From Bradyrhizobium sp. AS23.2 (GTDB lineage: Bacteria > Pseudomonadota > Alphaproteobacteria > Rhizobiales > Xanthobacteraceae): a DNA stretch of 64,000 nucleotides. A program made the position numbers and the translations under genes. The DNA lies in NCBI RefSeq assembly GCF_001908185.1, contig NZ_LGHM01000115.1, positions 18,477 through 82,476 on the forward strand. Direction: 5' to 3'. The stretch's first letter is position 1. Every line of letters begins with the position of its first letter. Below, one piece after another: positions 44,349 through 52,900 of the stretch. The notes beneath the pieces are model-generated. The model was given only the letters and a program-made list of their open reading frames with translations. It did not search any database and had not been told where the DNA came from.

Positions 44349-45464
44349 TCAAATCTCCCGGCTCAAGAGCAGTTGGCCAGCGCCCCGCGCTGCAATCACC
44401 GTACCTTGCGGTGTCGCGCACGCGCCGGTAATGCCGTGGAACCGGCCGCTAGCGCGGCTATGCATGCTGTCGATGGTCTCGCCTTCGGCATCAATGCGCA
44501 TGAGCAGGCCGTAGGATCGCGGCGGCGCCCAGGGCTTTCGGATACCGAGCGCCTTGACGCCGCCGATCTGCATCGGTTCGCGGCAATCGTTGCCGCTGGC
44601 GTAGGCTGGCGCGATCCAGTGGCCCGGCGGCATGGTTGCGATCATCTCCCGACGAAAATCGTCTTCCCTGAGGACGAATTCGATCAGATGGGTGCGCCGC
44701 GCGAACAGCGCGAGATAAAAGCCGCCGCGCCCGTCGCCGCGAAGGCGGGCGGGATAGCCGGGCAGGTTGCGCAACACGATCTCCGGCTGCGCCACGCCCT
44801 TGTTCGACAGAGGAATGCGGCTGACGCAGTGGCCCCAGCTCTCGCTGTACCAGAGCTGGGCGTCATCGGGCGCAACCGCCAACCCGTACGGATATCGGAG
44901 GCCGCTCAATACCGTGGTTGCGCCATCGAGCGCAGCGTCGCAGGCGATCAACCTGCCACTCCGTCGCTTCTCCATCAGATCGTGACGCCATGCGTCGGGT
45001 TTCCTCGCAGTGCTTCCTTCCACCGCGAAGATTCGACCACCCGACGTCACTGTCACCGACTGAAGACCGGCGAGCACGTGACCGTCGACGGCGCCGAGCC
45101 AGCGCGGCCGGGGTTTTGCAGGATCGATCGCAGCAAGCCCACGCGCGGCAACACAGACCAGGAGGCGCCCGTCGGGATGGATCGCAAGCCCGCCAGCATC
45201 GCCGTCGAATTTTGCAACTAGCGTACGCGTTGCAAAGCCCGTACCCGAGAACCTGAGGACCGAGCTTCCCGCCGAGACGAACAGTGAGCCGTCGTGGGCG
45301 ACCACGACGTCATCGAGGCCGGGCAGGGCGGCGCCGATCGGTGTGCAGGCATCGAGACGGTCATTGGGACTGAGCGCGCCGTCCAGCGGCGGTATGGCGG
45401 CTTGCTCGTTGCCGCGGTCGATAACGCTGCGGATGTTCCGCAAGAGATGATCGAACATTCCCAC
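44349..45464 (-). CDS. Strictosidine synthase/SMP-30-like beta-propeller (putative lactonase)
   Basis: The 371-residue protein has repeated blades (AIHPDGRLLVCVAARGLAAI, YPYGLAVAPDDAQLWYSESW, GFYLALFARR) typical of strictosidine-synthase-like and gluconolactonase-like propellers. No signal peptide is obvious. Such proteins often hydrolyse sugar lactones. It is encoded between a permease-propeller fusion and the ATPase and looks like a second copy of the fused propeller. The start is GTG 45462-45464 or ATG 45456-45458. The catalytic metal ligands cannot be named with confidence. Confidence 0.75.
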   Translation of the reverse strand: MGMFDHLLRNIRSVIDRGNEQAAIPPLDGALSPNDRLDACTPIGAALPGLDDVVVAHDGSLFVSAGSSVLRFSGTGFATRTLVAKFDGDAGGLAIHPDGRLLVCVAARGLAAIDPAKPRPRWLGAVDGHVLAGLQSVTVTSGGRIFAVEGSTARKPDAWRHDLMEKRRSGRLIACDAALDGATTVLSGLRYPYGLAVAPDDAQLWYSESWGHCVSRIPLSNKGVAQPEIVLRNLPGYPARLRGDGRGGFYLALFARRTHLIEFVLREDDFRREMIATMPPGHWIAPAYASGNDCREPMQIGGVKALGIRKPWAPPRSYGLLMRIDAEGETIDSMHSRASGRFHGITGACATPQGTVIAARGAGQLLLSREI

Positions 45465-45470
45465 TTTCGC

Positions 45471-47609
45471 CTACCCGCTCGCTCTGCTCTTTGCGCCCCA
45501 ATAGGCGTCATAGCCGGTCCAGCTCTCGTCGACACGATCGAGCTTGATCCGACCGATGCGATTGTTCTGAAGACCACCGAGATAGAGATAGCCCTTGTGC
45601 TCGCGCATCGAGGTTAGCGTTGAATGCGAAATACCGGTGGGGTCCCACCAGGATTCCAGCGCCTGACCTTGTTCGTTGAACTTGACCACGCAGCCATGAT
45701 TGAGCGCCGGCGCGAGCCACTCGTCGACCGGCACCTGTTTGACCATACGCATGCGAAAGCCGGGTTTCTGGGCGGCGAGGTCAAAGGTCGGCGTGCGAAT
45801 GCCGACGAGCGCCAGCCAGTAATTGCCGTCGGAGGCGCGGTTGATGTTGTCGGGGTTTCCCGGTAGCGCGTCCATCAGGACCTCGGTCCTGCCTTGCTTC
45901 GGGCCGGCAAGCCAATGGCGGAAGATCTTGCAGAGAGTGGTACTGGCAATCAGTAGCGACTTGCCGTCATGCGACACGCAGACACCGTTCGGGAAATAAA
46001 ACTGGCTGATGATGGTGCGCGTGGTTTTCGCCGCCGGATCGTGGCAGACGATGCGGCCATTGGGACGCGCCTCGAGGATGTCGAGGACATGTGTCGCCAT
46101 CTCGTAGCGAGTGGTGCAGTCGCTGAAATAAATCTTGCCGTCGGGCGCGATGTCGAGATCGTCGGCCATGCGCAAGGTGGAATCGTCGTTGAGCTTGTAC
46201 CAGGTACGGTTGGTCTCGTCGGTGACCTTGAACACCTCTCCGTCCGGCTTGACGCCATACACCCCCATGCCGGCAACGGCGACGATCAGATTTTCGTCTC
46301 GATCGAACTGCATGCCGAGCGGCCGACCGCCGATATGCGCGAAGACCTCGCGATTCCTGAAGTTCAGACCCGAGAAACGGATGATGCTGCCGTCGCCGGT
46401 CGAGCCGTAGACACGATCCTGGCGATCAAGGATGACGTCTTCCGGACCAGCGACCTGATCGAGGCCAATGGGCTCTGCGTTGATCAGGCGGTCATTCTGC
46501 GCATACGATGACGCGGAATCCGGCTGGACCGAAGGTGCCGGTGAAAGCGCAATGAATGCCGGATTGACGTAGATATTCTCTATCGCACTGCGGCGGTTCT
46601 TCGACCATCTGACATCGATGCCGACGGCCAGGAGTAGAATGATGCCAATTACGGCGGAGGTGGTGTAGCCGGGGATTCCCATCCGCACCAGGCCGTTGAT
46701 CATGAGGAAAATGATCAATGCGCCGATCGTCGCGCGCCAGACCGTGCCCTTGCCGCCGCCGAGCGATATTCCACCGAGCACAGCCGCAGTGAGCGCCTGG
46801 AATTCCCATCCGACGCCAGTCGTGGAATCCGTGCTCGATTGCCGCGCGGCGTAGAAGATGCCAGCCGCCGCGCAAAGAGTGCCGGAAAGAATATAGGTGA
46901 AGAACAGAATCAGCCGGACGCGGATGCCGGCATGCCGCGCTGCCTTGCGGCTGGCCCCGACAGCGGCGAGATGCCGGCCATAGCGTGAGCGGGACAGGAA
47001 GATGTGGCAGATCAGGAGAGTGACAAACAGGGCTACGGCATTGATCGGAATGCCCATCACGCTACCGACGCCGAGGAAGTCCCAGGCGTCGCTGTCGACC
47101 GAGCTGGTAGCGAAGACCTGTGCGTAGCTGGTGTTGAGGAGGTTGACCGAGGCCCGCAGGATGATCAGCGTCACCAACGTGGTCAGAAACGGCCGGGTCT
47201 TCAGGAAACCGATCAGGAAGCCATTGATGCTGCCGAGCGCGACGCCGACGGCCAACGTGGCGGGGATCACGAGCCCGACTGGCAGTTCGAGCACGAGCAG
47301 GAAGTAGAGCGCCGAGAAATTGCAGAATGCGAAGATCGCGCCCACGCTCAAGTCGATGCCGCCGCTGATGAGGCAAAAACCCATCGCGAGCACCACCAGG
47401 TCGAACTCCGCAAACAGCCGTAGCAGCGAGAGCGTGTTTTGCAGCGTGGCATAGTCGGGAATGGTGAGCGCGAAATAGAACCATAGCGCGATCATCACGG
47501 TGAAGGGAATCACCGGCTCGAACCACTGTTTCAGGAGTAAGTCGGACAACAGCAATTTGGGCGAGAACCGCCTGACGGAAGCTGAAAACGAGTCCATCGC
47601 TGTCGACAT
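45471..47609 (-). CDS. Sugar ABC permease fused to a SMP-30/strictosidine synthase-like propeller
   Basis: The 712-residue protein has two parts. Residues 1-335 are an RbsC-type permease with about nine membrane segments, the LISGGIDLSVGAI motif and the LGGISLGGGKGTVWRATIGA loop that contacts the ATPase. A linker of about 35 residues follows, and residues 375-710 form a propeller with YGSTGDGSIIRFSG, DLDIAPDGKIYFSDCTTRYE, FPNGVCVSHDGKSLLIA and LPGNPDNINRASDGNYWLAL. The last three are signature segments of SMP-30/strictosidine synthase-like lactonases. The permease C-terminus is normally cytoplasmic, so the enzyme would act on the solute as it enters. The start is ATG 47607-47609, with GTG 47612 as alternative. 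Confidence 0.9.
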   Translation of the reverse strand: MSTAMDSFSASVRRFSPKLLLSDLLLKQWFEPVIPFTVMIALWFYFALTIPDYATLQNTLSLLRLFAEFDLVVLAMGFCLISGGIDLSVGAIFAFCNFSALYFLLVLELPVGLVIPATLAVGVALGSINGFLIGFLKTRPFLTTLVTLIILRASVNLLNTSYAQVFATSSVDSDAWDFLGVGSVMGIPINAVALFVTLLICHIFLSRSRYGRHLAAVGASRKAARHAGIRVRLILFFTYILSGTLCAAAGIFYAARQSSTDSTTGVGWEFQALTAAVLGGISLGGGKGTVWRATIGALIIFLMINGLVRMGIPGYTTSAVIGIILLLAVGIDVRWSKNRRSAIENIYVNPAFIALSPAPSVQPDSASSYAQNDRLINAEPIGLDQVAGPEDVILDRQDRVYGSTGDGSIIRFSGLNFRNREVFAHIGGRPLGMQFDRDENLIVAVAGMGVYGVKPDGEVFKVTDETNRTWYKLNDDSTLRMADDLDIAPDGKIYFSDCTTRYEMATHVLDILEARPNGRIVCHDPAAKTTRTIISQFYFPNGVCVSHDGKSLLIASTTLCKIFRHWLAGPKQGRTEVLMDALPGNPDNINRASDGNYWLALVGIRTPTFDLAAQKPGFRMRMVKQVPVDEWLAPALNHGCVVKFNEQGQALESWWDPTGISHSTLTSMREHKGYLYLGGLQNNRIGRIKLDRVDESWTGYDAYWGAKSRASG

Positions 47610-47635
47610 CACGAAAATCTTCGAAAGACAAAATG

Positions 47636-47671
47636 CTAGTGGCCGCCCGCATGATCGCGGGCCGCCACTAG
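47636..47671 (-). terminator. Hairpin between substrate-binding protein and permease genes
   Basis: CTAGTGGC and GCCACTAG form the base of a stem extended by GC-rich arms (CCCGC/GCGGG) around a short loop. On the minus strand it follows the binding-protein stop by 13 bases and is followed by CATTTTGTCTT. It probably attenuates transcription, so the binding protein is made in excess over the membrane subunits, as in many ABC operons. Confidence 0.65.
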
Positions 47672-47684
47672 AAAATCCAAACGA

Positions 47685-48710
47685 TCACTTTTTGGGAAGC
47701 GCAAAGCAGTTGGCGCCGTTGGCGTTGGACTTGTCGAGCCAGACCGGGCGGGTGAAGTAAACGAGATGCTTCGTCCCTGCCTTCTCTCCCGATTGCAACA
47801 GCGTTTCGGCGGCAAGGATCAGATCGTGACCCTGCTCGGTGGCCTTGTAGCTCAGGAACTTGTAGAAGCTGCCCTGGTTGACTTGGTCGCAGTCGAGCTG
47901 AGAGCCTTCGCCGGAAGCATAGACCCTCACGTCGCCGGTCTTGCCGGCGTTGCGGATCGCCTGCGCGGCGCCGGATTCCATGATGCCCCAGAAGCCGATG
48001 CTGGCGCAGAGGTCCGGGTGCTGCTGGACGACGGTTGCGGTGATGTTGAGGGCGGTGTTGGCGTCCCAATTCGCTGCCTGGTTGGAAACCACCTTGATGG
48101 CCGGATCCTTGCCGAAAACTTCCATGATGCCGCCCACCTGATCCACGCTGGCCGCCGCGGCGAGTTCACCCTGAACGATTTGCACCTTGCCGGATTTTCC
48201 CGAGCCCGTGCCGCATTGGGCGACCACATCGGTCGCGAGCATCTTGCCGACCTCGCGCCAATCGGCGCCGACAAAGGCGCCTGACTTGTAGTTTGAGGCC
48301 ATGTTGATCTGGATGACGTGGGTGCCTTGGCTTTCCGCCCGCTTTAAATCCTTCATCAGAAGCGTGACGCTCGGGTTTTGCACGATCAGCACGTCAGGCT
48401 TCTGATCGACAAGCGCCGTCAGGGCCTGCTGCATGGCCGATGGGTTGTTGTTGGGGTCCCGCACCACGTACTTCATGCCGCGCCATTCGGCCTCTTCCCG
48501 CACCACGCGTCCCCATTCATCCTGCAGCGGTATGCCGAGCGCGATCGGCAGATAGGCGATGGTCTTGCCACGTAACGACTTGTCGTAGTCGGCGCGCAAC
48601 TCGCGGGCGGTCTTGGTACCGCCTTCCTCCTGCGCAGTCGCTGCTAGAGGCGAGGCGGCAAGCGCAGAGGCCATCACGACGAACATCCACTTGCTAGACA
48701 CGTCTCTCAT
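47685..48710 (-). CDS. Sugar ABC transporter periplasmic substrate-binding protein
   Basis: The 341-residue protein has a signal peptide (about 1-26, cleavage after ATA in LAATAQEEGG) and a periplasmic-binding-protein type I fold: KTIAYLPIALGIPLQDEWGR, QQALTALVDQKPDVLIVQNP, QINMASNYKSGAFVGADW, and the hinge-region VQIVQGELAAAA. It resembles RbsB-like proteins for sugars or sugar derivatives. It lies between the two permease genes. The ligand cannot be read from sequence; the two lactonase-like neighbours suggest a sugar acid, lactone or related compound. Confidence 0.92.
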   Translation of the reverse strand: MRDVSSKWMFVVMASALAASPLAATAQEEGGTKTARELRADYDKSLRGKTIAYLPIALGIPLQDEWGRVVREEAEWRGMKYVVRDPNNNPSAMQQALTALVDQKPDVLIVQNPSVTLLMKDLKRAESQGTHVIQINMASNYKSGAFVGADWREVGKMLATDVVAQCGTGSGKSGKVQIVQGELAAAASVDQVGGIMEVFGKDPAIKVVSNQAANWDANTALNITATVVQQHPDLCASIGFWGIMESGAAQAIRNAGKTGDVRVYASGEGSQLDCDQVNQGSFYKFLSYKATEQGHDLILAAETLLQSGEKAGTKHLVYFTRPVWLDKSNANGANCFALPKK

Positions 48711-48763
48711 TCAGTTTCTCTCCTTGGTTTGAAGCGAATTCTCGGCGTTTTTCGATCGGCTAC

Positions 48764-49774
48764 CTACAAGTCTCCCTGGCGCGCAGTCTCCTCGTCGCGG
48801 GGATGCAGCCGATTGTCGAGTACGATGGCCGCCAGCAGCACGATTCCCTTGATGATGCTCTGCACCTCGCTATTGATATCCATGATGGTGAAGGCGTTGA
48901 GCAACGTGCCGATCAGGACGCAACCCACCATTACACTGAACATCCCCCCGCGTCCGCCGACCAGGCTGATTCCGCCGATCACAACGACCAGTATCACATC
49001 AAAGATCATCGTTCCCTGCGTGATCGCCATCTGCATGCTGCCGGTTGTGCCGATCCAGACGAGGCCTGCTGTCCAGGCGAGCAGTCCCACCAGTACATGC
49101 TCGATCACGATCAGCGGCCGGATGGCCACGCCCGACAGATGCGCCGCTTCCGGATTGTCGCCTTGCGCGTAGACGAAGCGGCCAATCGAAGTTCGCGACA
49201 GGAACAGGTGCATGACGATAGCGCAGAATGCGAACACGAAGATCGGCATGGGAACGCCGGCAACACGGCCGGCACCGAGAAACAGCAGCGCGGGTGCGTC
49301 TTTCGGGGCATAGACGACATAGGCGGGCGCGAACCAGAGCACCAGACCGTAGATCGCAAAGCCTGTAGCGAGCGTGACAAGCAAAGCCGGAACTTCGACG
49401 AAAGCCACGATGGCCCCGTTGACCACGCCGGCCGTCAACGCGAGTCCGAGCGCCACGATACTTGCCCAGCCGGCCAGCATGCCTTGCTGCATCTCGATCA
49501 GCGCGATCGACCAGGAAGCGGCCATGATCGCGATCTCGCTGAGATCAATGCCGCGGCTGATCACGATCAGCCCCATGCCGACGCCGAGGATGCCAAGGAT
49601 CGAAATGCTGCGCAGCAGATCGAGCAGGTTGTTCAGCGTCGCAAATCCCTTCAGCGTCAAGCTGAAGGCAATCAGCAGGGCGATGGTGATCAACAGGACG
49701 ATCTGCTCCTGGCTCGGCCTCGCCAGGTTGAAGCGAAGGCCGTTCGCCGGCGCAAGCCGGGAATCAGGGGGCAC
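48764..49774 (-). CDS. Sugar ABC transporter permease (RbsC-like)
   Basis: The 336-residue protein has about nine membrane segments and the family motifs GLIVISRGIDLSEIAIMAAS and VVIGGISLVGGRGGMFSVMV. It forms the transmembrane channel with the fused permease. A GTG at 49772-49774 is preferred as start because a GGAGGT site lies just upstream and the residues before it are not conserved in character; an ATG at 49804 would add ten residues. It is the first gene of the transporter operon and lies 130 bases downstream of the module B giant kinase stop on the same strand. Confidence 0.9.
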   Translation of the reverse strand: MPPDSRLAPANGLRFNLARPSQEQIVLLITIALLIAFSLTLKGFATLNNLLDLLRSISILGILGVGMGLIVISRGIDLSEIAIMAASWSIALIEMQQGMLAGWASIVALGLALTAGVVNGAIVAFVEVPALLVTLATGFAIYGLVLWFAPAYVVYAPKDAPALLFLGAGRVAGVPMPIFVFAFCAIVMHLFLSRTSIGRFVYAQGDNPEAAHLSGVAIRPLIVIEHVLVGLLAWTAGLVWIGTTGSMQMAITQGTMIFDVILVVVIGGISLVGGRGGMFSVMVGCVLIGTLLNAFTIMDINSEVQSIIKGIVLLAAIVLDNRLHPRDEETARQGDL

Positions 49775-49903
49775 GACGCACCTCCACGATCCGCGGCTCG
49801 CCATCGACGGACGAGGCTGGAGTCAAGGGCATCGCATCGTTTCCCGGCGGCGCTCTTGCGGCGTTGTCATGATCGGTCGATCTCTGCAAGGGACGGCGCC
49901 TGG

Positions 49904-52900
49904 TCATGGCGAACCCATGGGGGAGGTCGGCAAGGTGAACTGAAAAGACGCGCCTTGCGGCAGGTTCTGGCTCGCCCACAGTCGCCCACCATGAGCTTCG
50001 ATGATCGAACGACAAATCGAGAGTCCCATCCCCAAGCCGCTCGGTTTGGTCGTGTGGAAAGCCTCGAAAACGTGCTCGAAAGTTCCCGGCGCCAGTCCGG
50101 GACCTGAATCCCGCACCACGACGAGCACGTCAGCGGACTCGGTCTTCTCGGTGCTGATCAGCAATTCGCGCGGCCCGTCGCCGACGGAGCTCATGGCCTG
50201 GACGGCGTTAATGATCAGGTTCAGCACCACCTGTTGCAGTTGCACCCGATCTCCCGCAATCGGCGGCAAAGCCTCGGCCAGTCGCATCCGCACGGAGATA
50301 TTGTTCTTTGTCACCTCGCCATGGGTGAGTTCGATCACCTCAAGGATAGCTCCGTTGATCGCCAGGCTTTCCTTCCGTGGAGGCGCCTTCTTGACGAGGT
50401 CACGGATCCTATCGATGACCTCGCCCGCCCGATTGCCGCCGGCGACGGCGCGCGCAAGCGCCTCCCGCACCTCCTTCATGTCCGGCGGCTGGCGATCCAG
50501 CCAGCGCAGCGCCGCGCTGGCGTTGGTGACGCTGGCTGCGATGGGCTGTTTCACTTCGTGAGCGATCGAGGCCGTGAGTTGCCCCATGGTGGCGACGCGG
50601 TTGGCGTGCGCGAGTTCGATCTGTACCTCGTGATAGCGGCGCGCGCTGTCGCGGGCTTCGGCTTCCGCCCGCTTGCGCTCGGTCAAGTCCAGCACGAAGC
50701 CGACGCCTTCGTCTCGCTTCTCGTCAAATGCGGTGACGCCGATCAGGACTGGGATGCGGCTGCCGTCCTTACGGAAATATTCCTTTTCAAAGGGCTGCGC
50801 GGTGCCGGTCGTCTTCACCTCCGCCACCGTCCGTGCGTCGCGCTCGTGCCATTCCGGCGGGGTCAGATCTGTGCGATTCAAGCGCCCGGAGGCGAGGTCC
50901 TCGCGGTCAAATCCGACCATCTGCAGGAACGCGTCATTGGCCTCGATCATCTGACCTTCGATATCGGACACGAAGATCCCGATGATATTAGCCTCGACCA
51001 GACGCCTGATCTTCGCTTCGCGCTCCGCGAGATCGCGGTACAAGCGGGTATTCTCCAGCGAGATCGCGGCCTGCGAGGCTAGCAGCTTTAATACGGAAAT
51101 TCGGGCAGGCGAAAAGACGCGAGGAACCAGATTGTTCTCAAGGTACAGCACGCCGATCAGTTCGGCTCGATTGAGCAGCGGCAGACAGAGAACTGAGCGG
51201 GCTTGGCACTGATGGATGTATGGATCCCCCGCGAACAGGGACTGCGCCGCCGCATCGTCGAGAATGATGCTCTCCCGGGTGCGCAGGACGTAGCGGAGCA
51301 CGGACTCTGGGAGCGTCGCCGCGGTCACGGGCTCGTCGCGTAAATGCACCGTCACGGTACCACCGGTCGTTGTGGCTTCCGCGGCGGTTCGTGGTTGGGT
51401 TCCCGGAGCGAGAACTAGGACGACCCGTTCGGCGCCTGCCTGAGCCATTGCAGTCCGCATCAACGTGTCGAGCAGCCTTTCGAAGACAATCTCACCTGAT
51501 ATGGCTTGCGACACCTTGATCACAGTCGCGAGATCGAGGTTTTCGACGGTGGTGGTCGTCCCAGTCGCGCCGATCGGAGCGGATGCTGGGTCTGCCTCCC
51601 GAAGGTGCTGATACAGCTCGTCGAGTTGCCGCACCTTGCCGTCCGCGCCCCAGCGCAGATAGCAATATCGCGCGTCCCGCAGATATGCATTCGCGATCTT
51701 CTCGAAACCACGCGCCGCGTAGAACTGCGCAGCGCGTTCGTTGGCAAGCGCTTCGGTGTGAGCGAAGCCGCTTGCGCGGGCCGAACGGATGGCCTGTTCG
51801 TAGAGGCGCATGGCGTCCACATCACGGCCTTCGATGCGGGCGATCTCGGCCCCGACCAGCGCCTCGCGATCACGGAAGTTCTCGTGGCAGTTCGCCGCCC
51901 AGACCGTCAGCCGGTCGTGATGGGTGCGCAACTGCGCCAAGTGTTGTCCTGGTTCGGGGCCGGATTGGCCATCGCAGTGTCCTGCATGAGCAAGGGCCGC
52001 ATAGAAATGATATTCGGCGACCTCCAGATGAGCGGGTGACGTCCAAAGGAGTACCCGCGCCTTCTCTGCGGTCGCTAGCGCGGCGGCAAAATCGCGCGCA
52101 ATAATCTGCGCGTGCAACTTGCGGATCCAGTAGAAGCATAGGGCGATGGCCCGGCCGCCAACGTCGTTTTCCATCCTGGCCTGCAACGTCCGCTCGTCGA
52201 GCTCAGCGTCGCTGAAGCAGGACAGACCGGTCGTCAACCCCCGCAGCGCTCGAACGAGCTGCACGTGGATGGTCACGACGTCGATCATGAGTACAAATTT
52301 GGACTTTCGCACGAATGTCAGCGCGCTCTCGGCCTCCCGCTGCACCGTGGGCAGCGGAACGCCGGCCGGGAGCTGACCGGAGATCACGCTCTTCCACGCA
52401 TAGACGGCGTAGGTCAAGTCGCCGACTTCCTGACCGACGGCGAATGCACGCCGGTGCAAATCCACGACTTCGTTGAACGGCCTCGACCACGGGAGGATGA
52501 AATTCGCGAAGCCAAAATAGACTTGCGTCTTGAAGCTCGTCAGCTCACGTCTTTCGACGAGATCGAAGCCAAGCTTTCCGAGGCGGAATCCGGATCGGTA
52601 GTCGTCAAAGACGAATCCCGTGTACGCACCCACCCAGACATAGGCGAACGGGGCAGCATCGCTGTTGCCGTGTTCGAGGCTGAGGTTGGCGATGCGGCTC
52701 ACCATCAGCCGGTGCAGGTTTTGGTCCGTGAAGAACGCCGGTGAGAGCGCCCAGATGAGAACGTCGCTCGTCGCGCGCCATTCCGGATTCACCATCCGCG
52801 GCAGGTCGATGAGCTCCTCGATAGTGCGCGTCCCGAGCCGTCGCCAGAAGGCATCGTATTCGTCTTTCACCTCCTCGTCGGTCGGATGGGGTGACCAGTG

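Noticed and set aside
48803..50107. Plus-strand open frame of 434 codons opposite the permease
   Set aside because: Composition (His, Asp, Gln, Arg rich) is that of a reverse-complement frame of a membrane protein gene.
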